A stretch of 64,000 nucleotides of DNA from Saccoglossus kowalevskii. Its lineage: Eukaryota > Hemichordata > Enteropneusta > Harrimaniidae. A program made the translations under genes and the position numbers. The notes under the pieces are model-generated. The model ran no database searches, was not told the DNA's origin, and saw only the letters and a program-made list of their open reading frames with translations. This document shows positions 13,101 to 28,100 of this stretch, piece after piece. The stretch lies in the NCBI RefSeq assembly GCF_000003605.2, contig NW_003121418.1, positions 112,094 through 176,093 on the forward strand, written 5' to 3'. Within the stretch, counting starts at the first letter, position 1. Each line of letters opens with the position of its first letter.

Positions 13101-16100
13101 CAACCGTCTATTTTACAGTTTCAAAATAACTAGCATATTTTTCCTAATTCGCCTAGTTATGCCATTAGCATGTCTAGGTATACTATGTACCATAAATGTA
13201 TAAATTCTTGTATTTACTGTTGTTAATGTGTCGCCAATGTAAAAAAACGCGCCACTCAATCAATGTGGCCTATAAAGTAACGTCAACGTCTGATTTGCGC
13301 AAGTACGATGATTGTTCCCTAACTTTATCTTTATGTATTTAGTAACGTCACAATCTTTATCCACTAAAGAACCAACAACTACCATTGATACTACCAGTCC
13401 AATACTTCCAACAACAAATATACTTGCAACTGTAGAAGGTAAATATTCAAAATAAATAAAGTAAAAATGTTGCTTTATGTATTAGTTGCTACACGGTCCA
13501 TTTCCACTAAAAACGAAGACCATTGTCGTCATAATTCAGTCCCAGATAATAATCCGCATATTAGGGTTATGCAAGGACGCGTTGTTTGAAAAAGTTATTT
13601 AACTATTGAAAGCATATTATTTGTACGATTAAGTAGTGTAAATACAGGTAATAAATTGAGATCACTAACTATTACACTCATACATTGCCTTTAGTTACAA
13701 CATCTTTCCTTTCAACTGAAGAACCAACAACGACCATTGTTACTACTACATCAGAGCCACTAACTACAAATTTACTCACAACTAAATCAGGTAAATAGCA
13801 GAATACAATGATAAATTAAAGATTATTGTTTATAATTAAAATTAGTGCGCCTGTATATTTCAGTATGCTAGGATTACTATAAAATGATAAAACTCTAATA
13901 AACGACCTAATATTTACTGCTTCCAGGCAGTACACCTATTTCTCCCGAGCAAGTAAGGACTAACATTATCACTGCCAATCCAACTACTATATCGACCAAA
14001 GAACCAACAACGACTATTTTTACTACCACTTCAGAACCACAATCTACAAATGTACTCACAAGTGAACCAGGTAAATAACTCGAATATAATGATATATTAC
14101 AGTTTATTTTTAATACGAATAATTGCACCAGTATATTGCAGTATGCTAATATTATTATAAAACAATAGAACCGTAGTTAGTATGCAATGGTTTATTGATT
14201 CCTGTCACAACAATCCTCATCTCTACTGAAGAACCAACATTTTAGTAAATAGGTAGCAATATGTTAATGTAAGATTGTGTTTTGTTACTTTGTGTTTAGT
14301 TTCTACACAGCCCATTTCCACTGAAGAGCCGACAACGAACATTGTCACCTGTACATCTGTCCCTCCAACTACGAACGTAAACACAACGAAGCCAGGTAAT
14401 TAACTCAAATATCAGAATAATACAGTGATTATTTAAATATGTTATGAACTATCGAAAGCTTTTAATTTATGAGCAAGTATGTGTTTCACTATATATAACT
14501 ATAACATTCGCCATTGTCTTTAGTAAAGTTACATTTCAATACAACTGAAGAACCAACAACGACCATTGTCACCACGTCTATAAAAAGTTGAAATATGAAA
14601 GGCACTGCGTGGTTGGATCGTTTTAGTAAACATCACTCAGTCAGTTACGATTATTATTTGAAAGTACATTACTATACTAACTAACAAGATCGCACGTGAT
14701 TACCAACGAGTACAACCACTTGGTGATCTCTGGGTACTTATTGCGGAAAGTATTATTTTACGAAGAAAACCTTCATACCTGGCTTATCTTTGAATTATGA
14801 AAACAAAATAAAACTTGTACTCCGAAAGCGAACGCTATTTCACACTGGGTACTCATTGAGCGGGATTCAATCCAGTGCCCCAAAGGTTCTCTTCACCCAA
14901 CAGGAGATTGGTATCACTGCGCCAACCGTCTACTTTTCAGTTTCAAAATAACTAGCATATTTCTTCATCATTCGTCCAGTTATGTCAATAGCATGTATAG
15001 GTATACTATGAACCAAACATTTATAAATTCTTGTATATATTCTATACTGTTATTAATACGCAATATAACATTTAATAAAAAATGCTATATTTGAGTGTCG
15101 CCACTGTAAAAACGAAGTCGCTCAATCAGTGTGGCCTATAATGAAACGGTTGATTTGCGCCAGTAGGATGATTTTTCTCTAACTTTATTTGTATGTATTT
15201 AGTAACGACACAATCCATGTCCACTGAGATACCAACAACGACAATTGATACCACAAGTCCAATACCTCCAACTATAAATATACTTACAACTGAACAAGGT
15301 AAATATTCGAAATAAATGAAGTAAAACAGTTATTCTATGTATTACTGTACTATTCATTTCCACTAAAAACGACGACGACTGTCATCACTATTTCAGTCAC
15401 AGATAATAAGACATATTAGGCTTATGCAAGGATGCGTTTTTTTAAAAACGTTATTTAACTATTGAAATCATGTCATTTGTAAGTAATGTCCGGAAACAAC
15501 ACAGTTCAGGTAATATATTGCGATCACCAACTATTACACTCATACATTGCCTTTAGTTACGAAACCTTTCCTTTCAACTGAAGAACCAGCAACTACCATT
15601 GTTACTACTACTTCAGAACTTATAACTACAAATGTACCCACAACTGAATCAGGTAAATAACACGAATACAAGAATATATTGAAGATTATTGATTATAATA
15701 AGAATTAGTACGCCTGCATATATAAACGACCTATTATTTATTGCTTCCAGGCACTACATCTATTCCTACCGAGGAAGTAAGAACTAACACTGTCACTGCC
15801 AGTCCAACAACTACAACTGAGCAAGGTAAATATTATAAATAAATTAAATAAAACAGTTTTAGTATAAAAAATAGTTACGAAACACTGAAATCATTTCATA
15901 CGTGTGTGATCATTTGGGTTAGGGAGTAGTAATATAGTATAGATACACTATAACTATATACACTATATGCTCTACCTGACAGTGTCTACTTATGTCTTAA
16001 GTTATTTTGCATTCAATTTCCACTGAAAGATGGCGAATAATGTCTCAACTAATTCTGTCCCATTAACTACAAATATAGCAATATAAAGATTCATGCTTAT

Positions 16101-19100
16101 CTGTAAAAAAGCATTTCAACAGATAAAGACTACAGATACAATGATATTGTTCCATATTGTTCTTTGTTCACATGCGTGTAATGACAGGAATTACATCACA
16201 TAAAACCACTGGAGAACCAATGGCGACCATTATATCTACCATGCCACCAACAACAAGTGAAGTCACAACACAGCCAGGTACATACCACTTATATAATAAT
16301 ATTGTGCTATATAAAGTGGTGTGCTCTAATTAACCTTGACATCATGAAAGCCTTGTGATTTTAGTCTCCACGTCATTCTTTTATACTTTGGTACCAACAA
16401 CAAACATTGTCTATACTACTTCAGAACCACTAACTACTAATAAATGTACCCACAACTGAGTCAAATGGACGAATGAGAACGTATGTTACACAATATTTGA
16501 TGCTGTGTTCGTTTCAGGGTTGCCATACATTGATGTAAACTGCGACAGATACAGCGTGGGTACCGAAAAAAGGACGTGGCATGCATCTAAAAGCCAATGT
16601 GAGTTCATGGGTGGGGTGCTGGCTTCATTGCATACTCAGTCAGTTTTCCAAAACGTTCGGACATTTATCATGAATGGTAATTTCGATAATGGCGTGCGTG
16701 GGTATTGGATAGGGCTTAATGACCTGTCTACAGAAGGTACATTTGAATGGTTAAATGGAGATGTATTTGGGTGGACAGCGTGGGCAAAAGGAGAGCCAAA
16801 TAATAAAGTACAACAATCCGGAGAAGGACAAGACTGCGTACAAGTGTGGTAAGCTTTGAAATATTTTATAAATATAACGCATGCCAGAGTAAAAGAGTAT
16901 TTTTACGATATTTATATTAGAATATCATCAACCGCTGGACAAAAGTGTCTGTACATGTTCTCCTTAAGAATAATGCAAATATCGAAATGATTCATATACG
17001 ACCTGACAGTACAACGGGTTTTCTTCAATTCATGATTAATCTAAAAATGTGTTCTTCTCTAATTAAATATTGTGTTTATGCAATAACATAAAATTTCTTT
17101 CACAATGATTTTTTGAAACCAATATTTATAAATTTCTGGAAAATGATTGTTTTCATTCAAGTTTTCGAATAATCGATTCTGTAATTCTGGTAAGAGAGAC
17201 ACAATTGTTAATGTGTTTGTTTTTGTTTGTTTTTTCAGGAAGAAACGCGCATACAAGTGGGATGATAACAACTGCAATGCAAAGAGAGGATATATATGCC
17301 AAACACCAATCCGTAAGTGTTTTGTTAAGATATTGATTATATCATTTATGTATATTCCGTCATCGATACCATGTATTCAGTCACGTCTCAACAATGACCA
17401 TGTAATTTAATAATTTCAGCTGGCTGCTTCGTTTCCACGGAAGTAGCACCAATCACAACGAATAGTGGTTCTACTGAGTCAGGTAATTTCTAAGATTTAA
17501 GTTCATATTTTGTATCACAGAAATATTGTGTGTATTCATACCAGAAAATCACCATCCGTTTATATTTGCAATACGAACTCAATCTGTGTAACGATTAATC
17601 AATTAATATAAAATTTATTTCCTTTCATTGTGTCACCAAAAATATGTGCGATTATATATGACACTATCAATTTATATTTGCCTTGTAAACGGTAAGCGAC
17701 TTTAAACCACAATTTTGTGTGTTTTACTTCATCACTGCAAATATATGTTAAAACAGTTAATACATGCCTAACTCCCAAAAAAGACACAAGACTTTTCATT
17801 TCATGGAATTCATTTTCATTTTCAAAAAAATGTGAATGAGCATCTCAATTTGTAGGTGGTAATGTGCTGCAAGTGATATAAGAGTATATACTAACTGTTA
17901 CTTTCTATATTTAGTAACTACAAAAATGATTTCCACTGAAAAATCAACAACTACTACTGTCACTGCTAATTCAGCACCTCTAACTACAAATATACTTACA
18001 ACTGAAAAAGTTAAATTTCCACATAAAAATCATAAAAAAAACATTCTTGTTTGCAAACTAGTTACGAAATACTGTGACACTTTCAATGTTGGCTGATCAT
18101 TTTTGGAAGTAATTTTCAGAAGAAATTTATGTATCTAATTGTTACTTTCTATGCTTAGGTACCACAAATTCCATTTCCACTGAAGAGTCACCGACGACCA
18201 TTGTCACATCAGCACTACCAACTACAGAGGTAATCACAACGAAACCAGGTAAATATATTTATAATAATGATTGCTTGTTGTTTTGTTATAATATGTTCTA
18301 GATATTATATGATTGCACATTAAGTGCTTTCGTAATTTCGTATAATTGTCTGTAATCCGGAGAAATGTGACGGCACACTGATCGAGTCACACGAGACCCA
18401 CGGCCAAGGTGACGTCACATAAATGTGGAGTATTGGGAATATATGCTTATAATATGTGTAAAACCGTCTATCTGGCATTTTTACACATATATAAGCCATT
18501 TTTCAACGAATATACATTGAAAGTATTTGGCCACAATTGTCATGATGTCACAATTCGTTGCTGTGTCATGAGGCTGTGAACGTGTGAAGAAATGGCCTAA
18601 TTTTGTATGCGAGCACTTAGATAATACATTACATAGAATGAGTGTACACATACTGCTCAACTTATGGCATCCACCACATATCAGTCATAATCAAACTAAT
18701 TTGGTTGGAAACTTATGTCTGCACCCGACCAGTGAGTTAGATGCATTCGGAAATAAATATGTGTAAGAGAATATGGAATATTTTGTTAAATGTTTGATAG
18801 TATTTATATTAGTTTACTGAAACTGTGAAATAAATATATTTCCCAGTGAGTATTTTGGATAGGAGATGACAATAAGGTATAGGAATTATATTGTGATATG
18901 GTGGTTACTTTATGTATGTACACAATCTATTTCTACCACATAACTGAAAACTACCATTGTAACCATTACTACCACGTTATATGTAATCAACACCATGCTA
19001 TGAAATTAACACAAATATATATAAACAAATAGGATAAGGCAATCATGCATTGTTCTAATATATTACGATCTATTGAAAGCATGTATGTGTTAGTAAGTAT

Positions 19101-22100
19101 GTTGCTTATGAGGAAAGATGCGTTGCAGGTAATAAATTATTTTCACCAACTATTTATCATACCTTTACTTGTGACACTGCTAATATCGACAAAAGAACTA
19201 GCAACATTCTTACTACTATTTCAGAACAACTAACTACAAATGTACCCACAACTGAACCAGGTAAATAACACGAAAACAAAGATCTTTAAAGATTATTGTT
19301 TGTAATAAAAATTAGTGCGCCTGTAAATTGCAGTGTGCTAGGATTACGATAAAATAACAAAACTCTAATAAACGACTTATTATTTATTGCTTCCAGGCAG
19401 TACACCTATTTCTACTGAGCAAGTAAGAACTAACATTGTCACTACCGGTCCAGCTACTATATCGACCAAAGAACCATCAACGACCATTTTTACTACTACT
19501 TCAGAACCACTAACGAGAAATGTACTCACAACTGAACCAGGTAAATAACACGAATACAATGATATATTCAAGTTTATTTTTTTAATACGAATTATTGCAC
19601 CGGTATTTTGCAGTGTGCTACGATTATTAAAAAACAATAAAAGCGTGGTTAGTAGACCTAGTTTAGTAGGCACAACAACCCTCATCCCTACTGACAAACT
19701 AACATTTTGGTAAATAGGTAGCAATATGTTAATGTAATATTGTGTTCTGTTACTTTGTATTTAGTTACTACACAGCCCATTTCCACTGAAGAGCCGACAC
19801 CGAACGTTGCCACCACTACTTTAGTCCCACTAACTACAAACGTCCACACAACTAAGCCAGTTAATTAACAAAAATATCAGAATTATACATTGATTATTTA
19901 AATATGTTATGAACTGTCGAAAGTCTTTATGAACAAATATGATGGCTGGTAGGTAAAAGTATGGTACGGGAAATGTGTTTTACTATACACAACTATAACA
20001 TTCTCCATTGCCTTTAGTTACGGCACATTTCAATACAACTAAAGAACCAACAACAGCTATTGTTACCACGTCTTCAAAAAGTTAAAAGACACTGCGTGGT
20101 TGGACCGTTTTACTAAACCTCAATCAGTCAGTGATTTTGCAGACTAACAGGATCGTATATGAATACTAACGAGTACAGTCACTTTGTGATCTCTGGGTAT
20201 TTATTGTTGAAAGTGTTATTTTACTGAAAAAACCGTCATATGTCATTGTATGGTCGAGATATACCTCGCTTATCTTTGAATTATGAATACAAAAAAATTG
20301 TACTTGCAAAGCGAACGCTATTTCACATTGGGTACTCGCTGAGCGATTGGTATCTCTGCGCCAACCGTCTATTTTACAGTTTCAAAATAACTAGCATATT
20401 TTTCCTAATTCGCCTAGTTATGCCATTAGCATGTCTTGGTATACTATGTACCATACATGTATAAATTCTTGTATTTACTGTTATTAATGTGTCGCCAATG
20501 TAAAAAAAGCGCCACTCAATCAATGTGGCCTGTAAAGTAACGTCAACGGCTGATTTGCGCAAGTACGATGATTGTTCCCTAACTTTATGTTTATGTATTT
20601 AGTAACGTCACAATCTTTATCCACTAAAGAACCAACAACTACCATTGATACTACCAGTCCAATACTTCCAACAACAAATATACTTACAACTGTAGAAGGT
20701 AAATATTCAAAATAAATAAAGTAAAAAAGTTGCTTTATGTATTAGTTGCTACACGGTCCATTTCCACTAAAAACGAAGACCATTGTCGTCATAATTCAGT
20801 CCCAGATAATAATCCGCATATTAGGCTTATGCAGGGATGCGTTGTTTGAAAAAGTTATTTAACTATTGAAAGCATATTATTTGTACGATTAAGTAGTGTA
20901 AATACAGGTAATATATTGCGATCACTAACTATTACACTCATACATTGCCTTTAGTTACACCATCTTTCCTTTCAACTGAAGAACCAACAACGACCATTGT
21001 TACTACTACATCAGAACCACTAACTACAAATTTACTCACAACTAAATCAGGTAAATAGCAGAATACAATGATAAATTAAAGATTATTGTTTATAATTAAA
21101 ATTAGTGCGCCTGTATATTGCAGTATGCTAGGATTACTATAACATGATAAAACTCTAATAAACGACCTAATATTTACTGCTTCCAGGCAGTACACCTATT
21201 TCTCCCGAGCAAGTAAGGACTAACATTATCACTGCCAATCCAACTACTATATCGACCAAAGAACCAGCAACGACTATTTTTACTACCACTTCAGAACCAC
21301 TATCTACAAATGTACTCACAAGTGAACCAGGTAAATAACTTGAATACAATGATATATTACAGTTTATTTTTAATACGAATAATTGCACCAGTATATTGCA
21401 GTGTGCTAATATTATTATAAAACAATAGAACCGTAGTTAGTATGCCATGGTTTATTGATTCCAGTCACAACAACCCTCATTTCTACCGAAGAACCAACAT
21501 TTTGCTAAATAGGTAGCAATATGTTAATGTCATATTGTGTTGTGTTACTTTGTATTTAGTTACTACACAGCCCATTTCCACTGAAGAGCCAACAACGATA
21601 ATTGTCACCACTACGTCTGTCCCTCCAACTACGAACGTAAACACAACGAAGCCAGGTAATTAACACAAATATCAGAATAATACAGTGATTATTTAAATAT
21701 GTTATGAACTATCTAAAGCCTTTAATTTATTAGCAAGTATGTGTTTTACTATATATAACTATAACATTCGCCATTGTCTTTAGTAAAGTTACATTTCAAT
21801 ACAACTGAAGAACCAACAACGATCATTGTCACCACGTCTATAAAAAGTTGAAATATGAAAGGAACTGCGTGGTTGGATCGTTTTACTAAATATCACTTAG
21901 TCAGTTACGATTATTATTGAAAGTACAATTATATACGACCATTGTCATAACGTCTACAAAAAAGTTGAAATATGAAAGGCACTGTGTGGTGGATCGTTTT
22001 AGTAAACATCACTCAGTCAGTTACGATTATTATTTGAAAGTACAATTACTATACTAACTAACAAGATCGCACGTGATTACCAACGAGTACAACCACTTGG

Positions 22101-25100
22101 TGATCTCTGGATACTTATTGCGGGAAAGTATTATTTTACGAAGAAAACCTTCATACCTGGCTTATCTTTGAATTATGAAAACAAAATAAAACTTGTACTC
22201 CGAAAGCGAACGCTATTTCACACTGAGTACTCATTGCGCGGGATTCAATCCAGTGCCCCAAAGGTTCTCTTCACCCAACAGGAGATTGGTATCACTGCGC
22301 CAACCGTCTACTTTACAGTTTCAAAATAACTAGCATATTTCTTCATCATTTGTCCAGTTATATCAATAGCATGTATAGGTATACTATGAACCAAAAATTT
22401 ATAAATTCTTGTATATATTCTATACTGTTATTAATACGCAATATAACATTTAATAAAAGATGCAATATTTGAGTGTCGCCACTGTAAAAACGACGTCGCT
22501 CAATCAGTGTGGCATATAATGAAACGGTTGATTTGCGCCAGTAGGATCATTTTTCTCTAACTTTATCTTTATATATTTAGTAACCACACAATCCATGTCC
22601 ACTAAGATACCAACAACGACAATTGATACCACAAGTCCAATACCTCCAACTATAAATATACTTACAACTAAACAAGGTAAATATTCGAAATAAATGAAGT
22701 AAAACAGTTATTCTATGTATTAATTGCTGTACTATTCATTTCCACTAAAAACGACGACGATGGTCATCACAATTTCAGTCACAGATAATAAGACATATTA
22801 GGCTTATGCAAGGATGCGTTTTTTTAAAAACGTTATATAACTATTGAAATCATGTTATTTGTAAGTAATGTCCGGAAACAACACAGTTCAGGTAATATAT
22901 TGCGATCACCAACTATTACACTCATACATTGCCTTTAGTTACGAAACCTTTCCTTTCAACTGAAGAACCAACAACTACAATTGTTACTACTACTTCAGAA
23001 CCTATAACTACAAATGTACCCACAACTGAATCAGGTAAATAACACGAATACAAGAATATATTGAAGATTATTGTTTGTAATAACAATTAGTACGCCTGCA
23101 TATATAAACGACCTATTATTTATTGCTTCCAGGCACTACATCTATTCATACCGAGGAAGTAAGAACTAACACTGTCACTGCCAGTCCAAGAACTACAACT
23201 GAGCAAGGTAAATAATATAAATAAATTAAATAAAACAGTTGTAGTATAAAAAATAGTTACGAAACACTGAAATCATTTCATACGTGTGTGATCATTTGGG
23301 TTAGGGAGTAGTAATATAGTATAGATACACTATAACTCTATACACTATATGCTCTACCTGACAGTGTCTACTTATGTCTTAAGTTATTTTGCATTCAATT
23401 TCCACTGAAAGACGGCGAATAATGTCTCAACTAATTCTGTCCCATTAACTACAAATATAGCAATATAAAGATTCATGCTTATCTGTAAAAAAGCATTTCA
23501 ACAGATAAAGACTACAGATACAATGATATTGTTCCATATTGTTCTTTGTTCACATGCGTGTATACGTAATGACAGGAATTACATCACATAAAACCACTGG
23601 AGAACCAATGGCGACCATTATATCTACCATGCCACCAACAACAAGTGAAGTCACAACACAGCCAGGTAAATACCACTTATATGATAATATTGTTCTATAT
23701 AAAGTGGTGTGCTCTAATTAACCTTGACATCATGAAAACCATGTGATTTTAGTCATCACGTCATTCTTTTATACTGTGGTACCAACAACAAACATTGTCT
23801 ATACTACTTCAGAACCACTAACTTCTAATAAATGTACCCATAACTGAGTCAAGTGGACGCATGAGAACGTATGTTACACAATATTTGATGCTGTGTTCGT
23901 TTCAGGGTCGCCATACATTGATGTAAACTGCAACAGATACAGCGTGGGTACCGAAAAAAGGACGTGGCATGCATCTAAAAGCCAATGTGAGTTCATGGGT
24001 GGGGTGCTGGCTTCATTGCATACTCAGTCAGTTTTCCAAAACGTTCGGACATTTATCATGAACGGTAATTTCGATAACGGTGTGCGTGGGTATTGGATAG
24101 GGCTTAATGACCTGTCTACAGAAGGTACATTTGAATGGTTAAATGGAGATGTATTTGGGTGGACAGCGTGGGCAAAAGGAGAGCCAAATAATAAAGTACA
24201 ACAATCCGGAGAAGGACAAGACTGCGTACAAGTGTGGTAAGCTTTGAAATACTTTATAAATATAACGCATGCCAGAGTAAAAGAGTATTGTTACTATATT
24301 TATATTAGAATATCATCAACCGCCGTACAAAAGTGTCTGTACATGTTCTCCTTAAGAATAATGCAAATATCGAAATGATTCATAAACGACCTGACAGTAC
24401 AACGGGTTTTCTTCAATTCATGATTAATCTAAAAATGTGTTCTTCTCTAAGTAAATATTGTGTTTATGCAATAACATAAATTTTCTTTCACAATGATTTT
24501 TTGAAACCAATATTTATAAATTTCGGGAAAATGATTGTTTTCATTCAAGTTTTCGAATAATAGATTCTGTAATTCTGGTAAGAGAGACACAATTGTTAAT
24601 GTGTTTGTTTTTGTTTTTTTCAGGAAGAAACGCGCATACAAGTGGGATGATAACAACTGCAATGCAAAGAGAGGATATATATGCCAAACACCAATCCGTA
24701 AGTGTTTTGTTAAGATATTGATTATATCATTTATGTATATTCCGTCATCGATACCATGTATTCAGTCACGTCTCAACAATGACCATGTAATTTAATAATT
24801 TCAGCTGGCTGCTTCGTTTCCACGGAAGTAGCACCAATCACAACGAATAGTGGTTCTACTGAGTCAGGTAATTTCTAAGATTTAAGTTCATATTTTGTAT
24901 CACAGAAATATTGTGTGTATTCATACCAGAAAATCACCATCCGTTTATATTTGCAATACGAACTCAATCTGTGTAACGATTAATCAATTAATATAAAATT
25001 TATTTCCTTTCATTGTGTCACCAAAAATATGTGCGATTATATATGACACTATCAATTTATATTTGCCTTGAAAACGGTAAGCGACTTTAAAACACAATTT

Positions 25101-28100
25101 TGTGTGGTTTACTTCATCACTGCAAACATATGTTAAAACAGTTAATACATGCCTAACTCCCAAAAAAGACACAAGACTTTTCATTTCATGAAATTCATTT
25201 TCATTTTCAAAAAAATGTGAATGAGCATCTCAATTTGTGGGTGGTAATGTGCTGCAAGTGATATAAGAGTATATACTAACTCTTACTTTCTATATTTAGT
25301 AACTACAAAAATGATTTCCACTGAAAAATCAACAACTACTACTGTCACTGCTAATTCAGCACCTCTAACTACAAATATACTTACAACTGAAAAAGTTAAA
25401 TTTCCACATAAAAATCATAAAAAAAATTCTTGTTTGCAAACTAGTTACGAAATACTGTGACACTTTCAATGTTGGCTGATCATTTTTGGAAGTAATTTTC
25501 AGAAGAAATTTATGAATCTAATTGTTACTTTCTATGCTTAGGTACCACAAATTCAATTTCCACTGAAGAGTCACCGACGACCATTTTCACATCAGCACTA
25601 CCAACTACAGAGGTAATCACAACGAAACCAGGTAAATATATTTATAATAATGATTGCTTGTTGTTTTGTAATAATATGTTCTAGATATTATATGATTGCA
25701 CATGAAGTGCTTTCGTAATTTCGTATAATTGTCTGTAATCCGAATAAATGTGACGGCACACTGATCGAGTCACACGAGACCCACGGCCAAGGTGACGTCA
25801 CATAAATGTGGAGTATTGGGAATATATACTTATAATATGTGTAAAACCGTCTATCTGGCATTGTCACACATATATAAGCCATTTTTCAACGAATATATAT
25901 TGAAAGTATTTGGCCGCAATTGTCATGATGTCACAATTTGTTGCTGTGTCATTAGGCTGTTCACGTGTGAAGAAATCGCCTAATTTTGTATGCGAGCACT
26001 TAGATAATACATTACATAGAATTAGTGTACACATACTGCTCAACTTATGGCATCCACCACATATCAGTCATAATCAAACTATTTTGATTGGCAACTTGAG
26101 TCTGCACCCGACCAGTGAGTTAGATGCATTCGGAAATAAATATGTGTAAGAGAATATGGAATATTTTGTTAAATGTTTGACAGTATTTATATTAGTTTAC
26201 TAAAACTGTAAAATAAATGTATTTCCCAGTGAGTATTTTGGATAGGAGATGACAATAAGGTATAGGAAATATATTGTGATATGGTTGTTACTTTATGTAT
26301 GTACACAATCTATTTCTACCACATAACTGAAAACTACCATTGTAACCATTACTACCACGTTATATGTAATCAACACCATGCTATGAAATTAACACAAATA
26401 TATATAAACAAATAGGATAAGGCAATCATGCATTGTTCTAATAAATTACGATCTATTGAAAGCATGTATGTGTTAGTAAGTATGTTGCTTATGAGGAAAG
26501 ATGCGTTGCAGGTAATAAATTATTTTCACCAACTATTTATCATACCTTTACTTGTGACACTGCTAAAATCGACAAAAGAACTAGCAACATTCTTACTACT
26601 ATTTCAGAACAACTAACTACAAATGTACCCACAACTGAACCAGGTAAATAACACGAAAACAAAGATATATTAAAGATTATTGTTTGTAATAAAAATCAGT
26701 GCGCCTGTAAATTGCAGTGTGCTAGGATTACGATAAAATAACAAAACTCTAATAAACGACCTATTATTTATTGCTTCCAGGCAGTACACCTATTTCTACT
26801 GAGCAAGTAAGAACTAACATTGTCACTACCGGTCCAGCTACTATATCGACCAAAGAACCATCAACGACCATTTTTACTACTACTTCAGAACCACTAACGA
26901 GAAATGTACTCACAACTGAACCAGGTAAATAACACGAATACAATGATATATTCAAGTTTTTTTTTTTTAATACGAATTATTGCACCGGTATTTTGCAGTG
27001 TGCTACGATTATTAAAAAACAATAAAAGCGTGGTTAGTAGACCTAGTTTAGTAGGCACAACAACCCTCATTCCTACTGACAAACTAACATTTTGGTAAAT
27101 AGGTAGCAATATGTTAATGTAACATTGTGTTCTGTTACTTTGTATTTAGTTACTACACAGCCCATTTCCACTGAAGAGCCGACACCGAACGTTGTCACCA
27201 CTACTTTAGTCCCACTAACTACAAACGTCCACACAAAGAAGCCAGGTAATTAACACAAATATCAGAATTATACATTGATTATTTAAATATGTTATGAACT
27301 GTCGAAAGTCTTTATGAACAAATATGAAGGCTGGTAGGTAAAAGTATGGTACGGGAAATGTGTTTTACTATACACAACTATAACATTCTCCATTGCCTTT
27401 AGTTACGGCACATTTCAATACAACTAAAGATCCAACAACAGCTATTGTTACCACGTCTTCAAAAAGTTAAAAGACACTGCGTAGTTGGATCGTTTTACTA
27501 AACCTCAATCAGTCAGTGATTTTGCAGACTAACAGGATCGTATATGAATACTAACGAGTACAGTCACTTTGTGATCTCTGGGTATTTATTGTTGAAAGTG
27601 TTATTTTACTGAAAAAAAACGTCATATGTCATTGGATGGTCGAGATATACCTCGCTTATCTTGGAATTATAAAAAGAAAAAAATTGTACTTGGAAAGCGA
27701 ACGCTATTTCACATTGGGTACTCGCTGAGCGATTGGTATCTCTGCGCCAACCGTCTATTTTACAGTTTCAAAATAACTAGCATATTTTTCCTAATTCGCC
27801 TAGTTATGCCATTAGCATGTCTAGGTATACTATGTACCATAAATGTATAAATTCTTGTATTTACTGTTATTAATGTGCCGCCAATGTAATAAAAGCGCCA
27901 CTCAATCAATGTGGCCTATAAAGTAACGTCAACGGCTGATTTGCGCAAGTACGATGATTGTTCCCTAACTTTATCTTTATGTATTTAGTACCGTCACAAT
28001 CTTTATCCACTAAAGAACCAACAACTACCATTGATACCACCAGTCCAATACTTCCAACAACAAATATACTTACAACTGTAGAAGGAAAATATTCAAAATA

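Larger units (their letters stand above)
10761..18026. repeat. tandem block 1 (about 7.3 kb)
   Basis: Matches 18027-25409 (block 2) and 25410-30230 (block 3, truncated) exon by exon: spacing between equivalent exons is 7,270 nt (10889 to 18159) and 7,383 nt (18159 to 25542). Contains a nested tandem duplication of about 1.8 kb (12128 to 13927, 12496 to 14300, 12749 to 14524). Holds CTLD 3. Confidence 0.88.
18027..25409. repeat. tandem block 2 (about 7.4 kb)
   Basis: Same exon order as block 1. It is longer by about 119 nt because of a small local tandem duplication at about 21827-22050. Holds CTLD 4. Confidence 0.88.
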
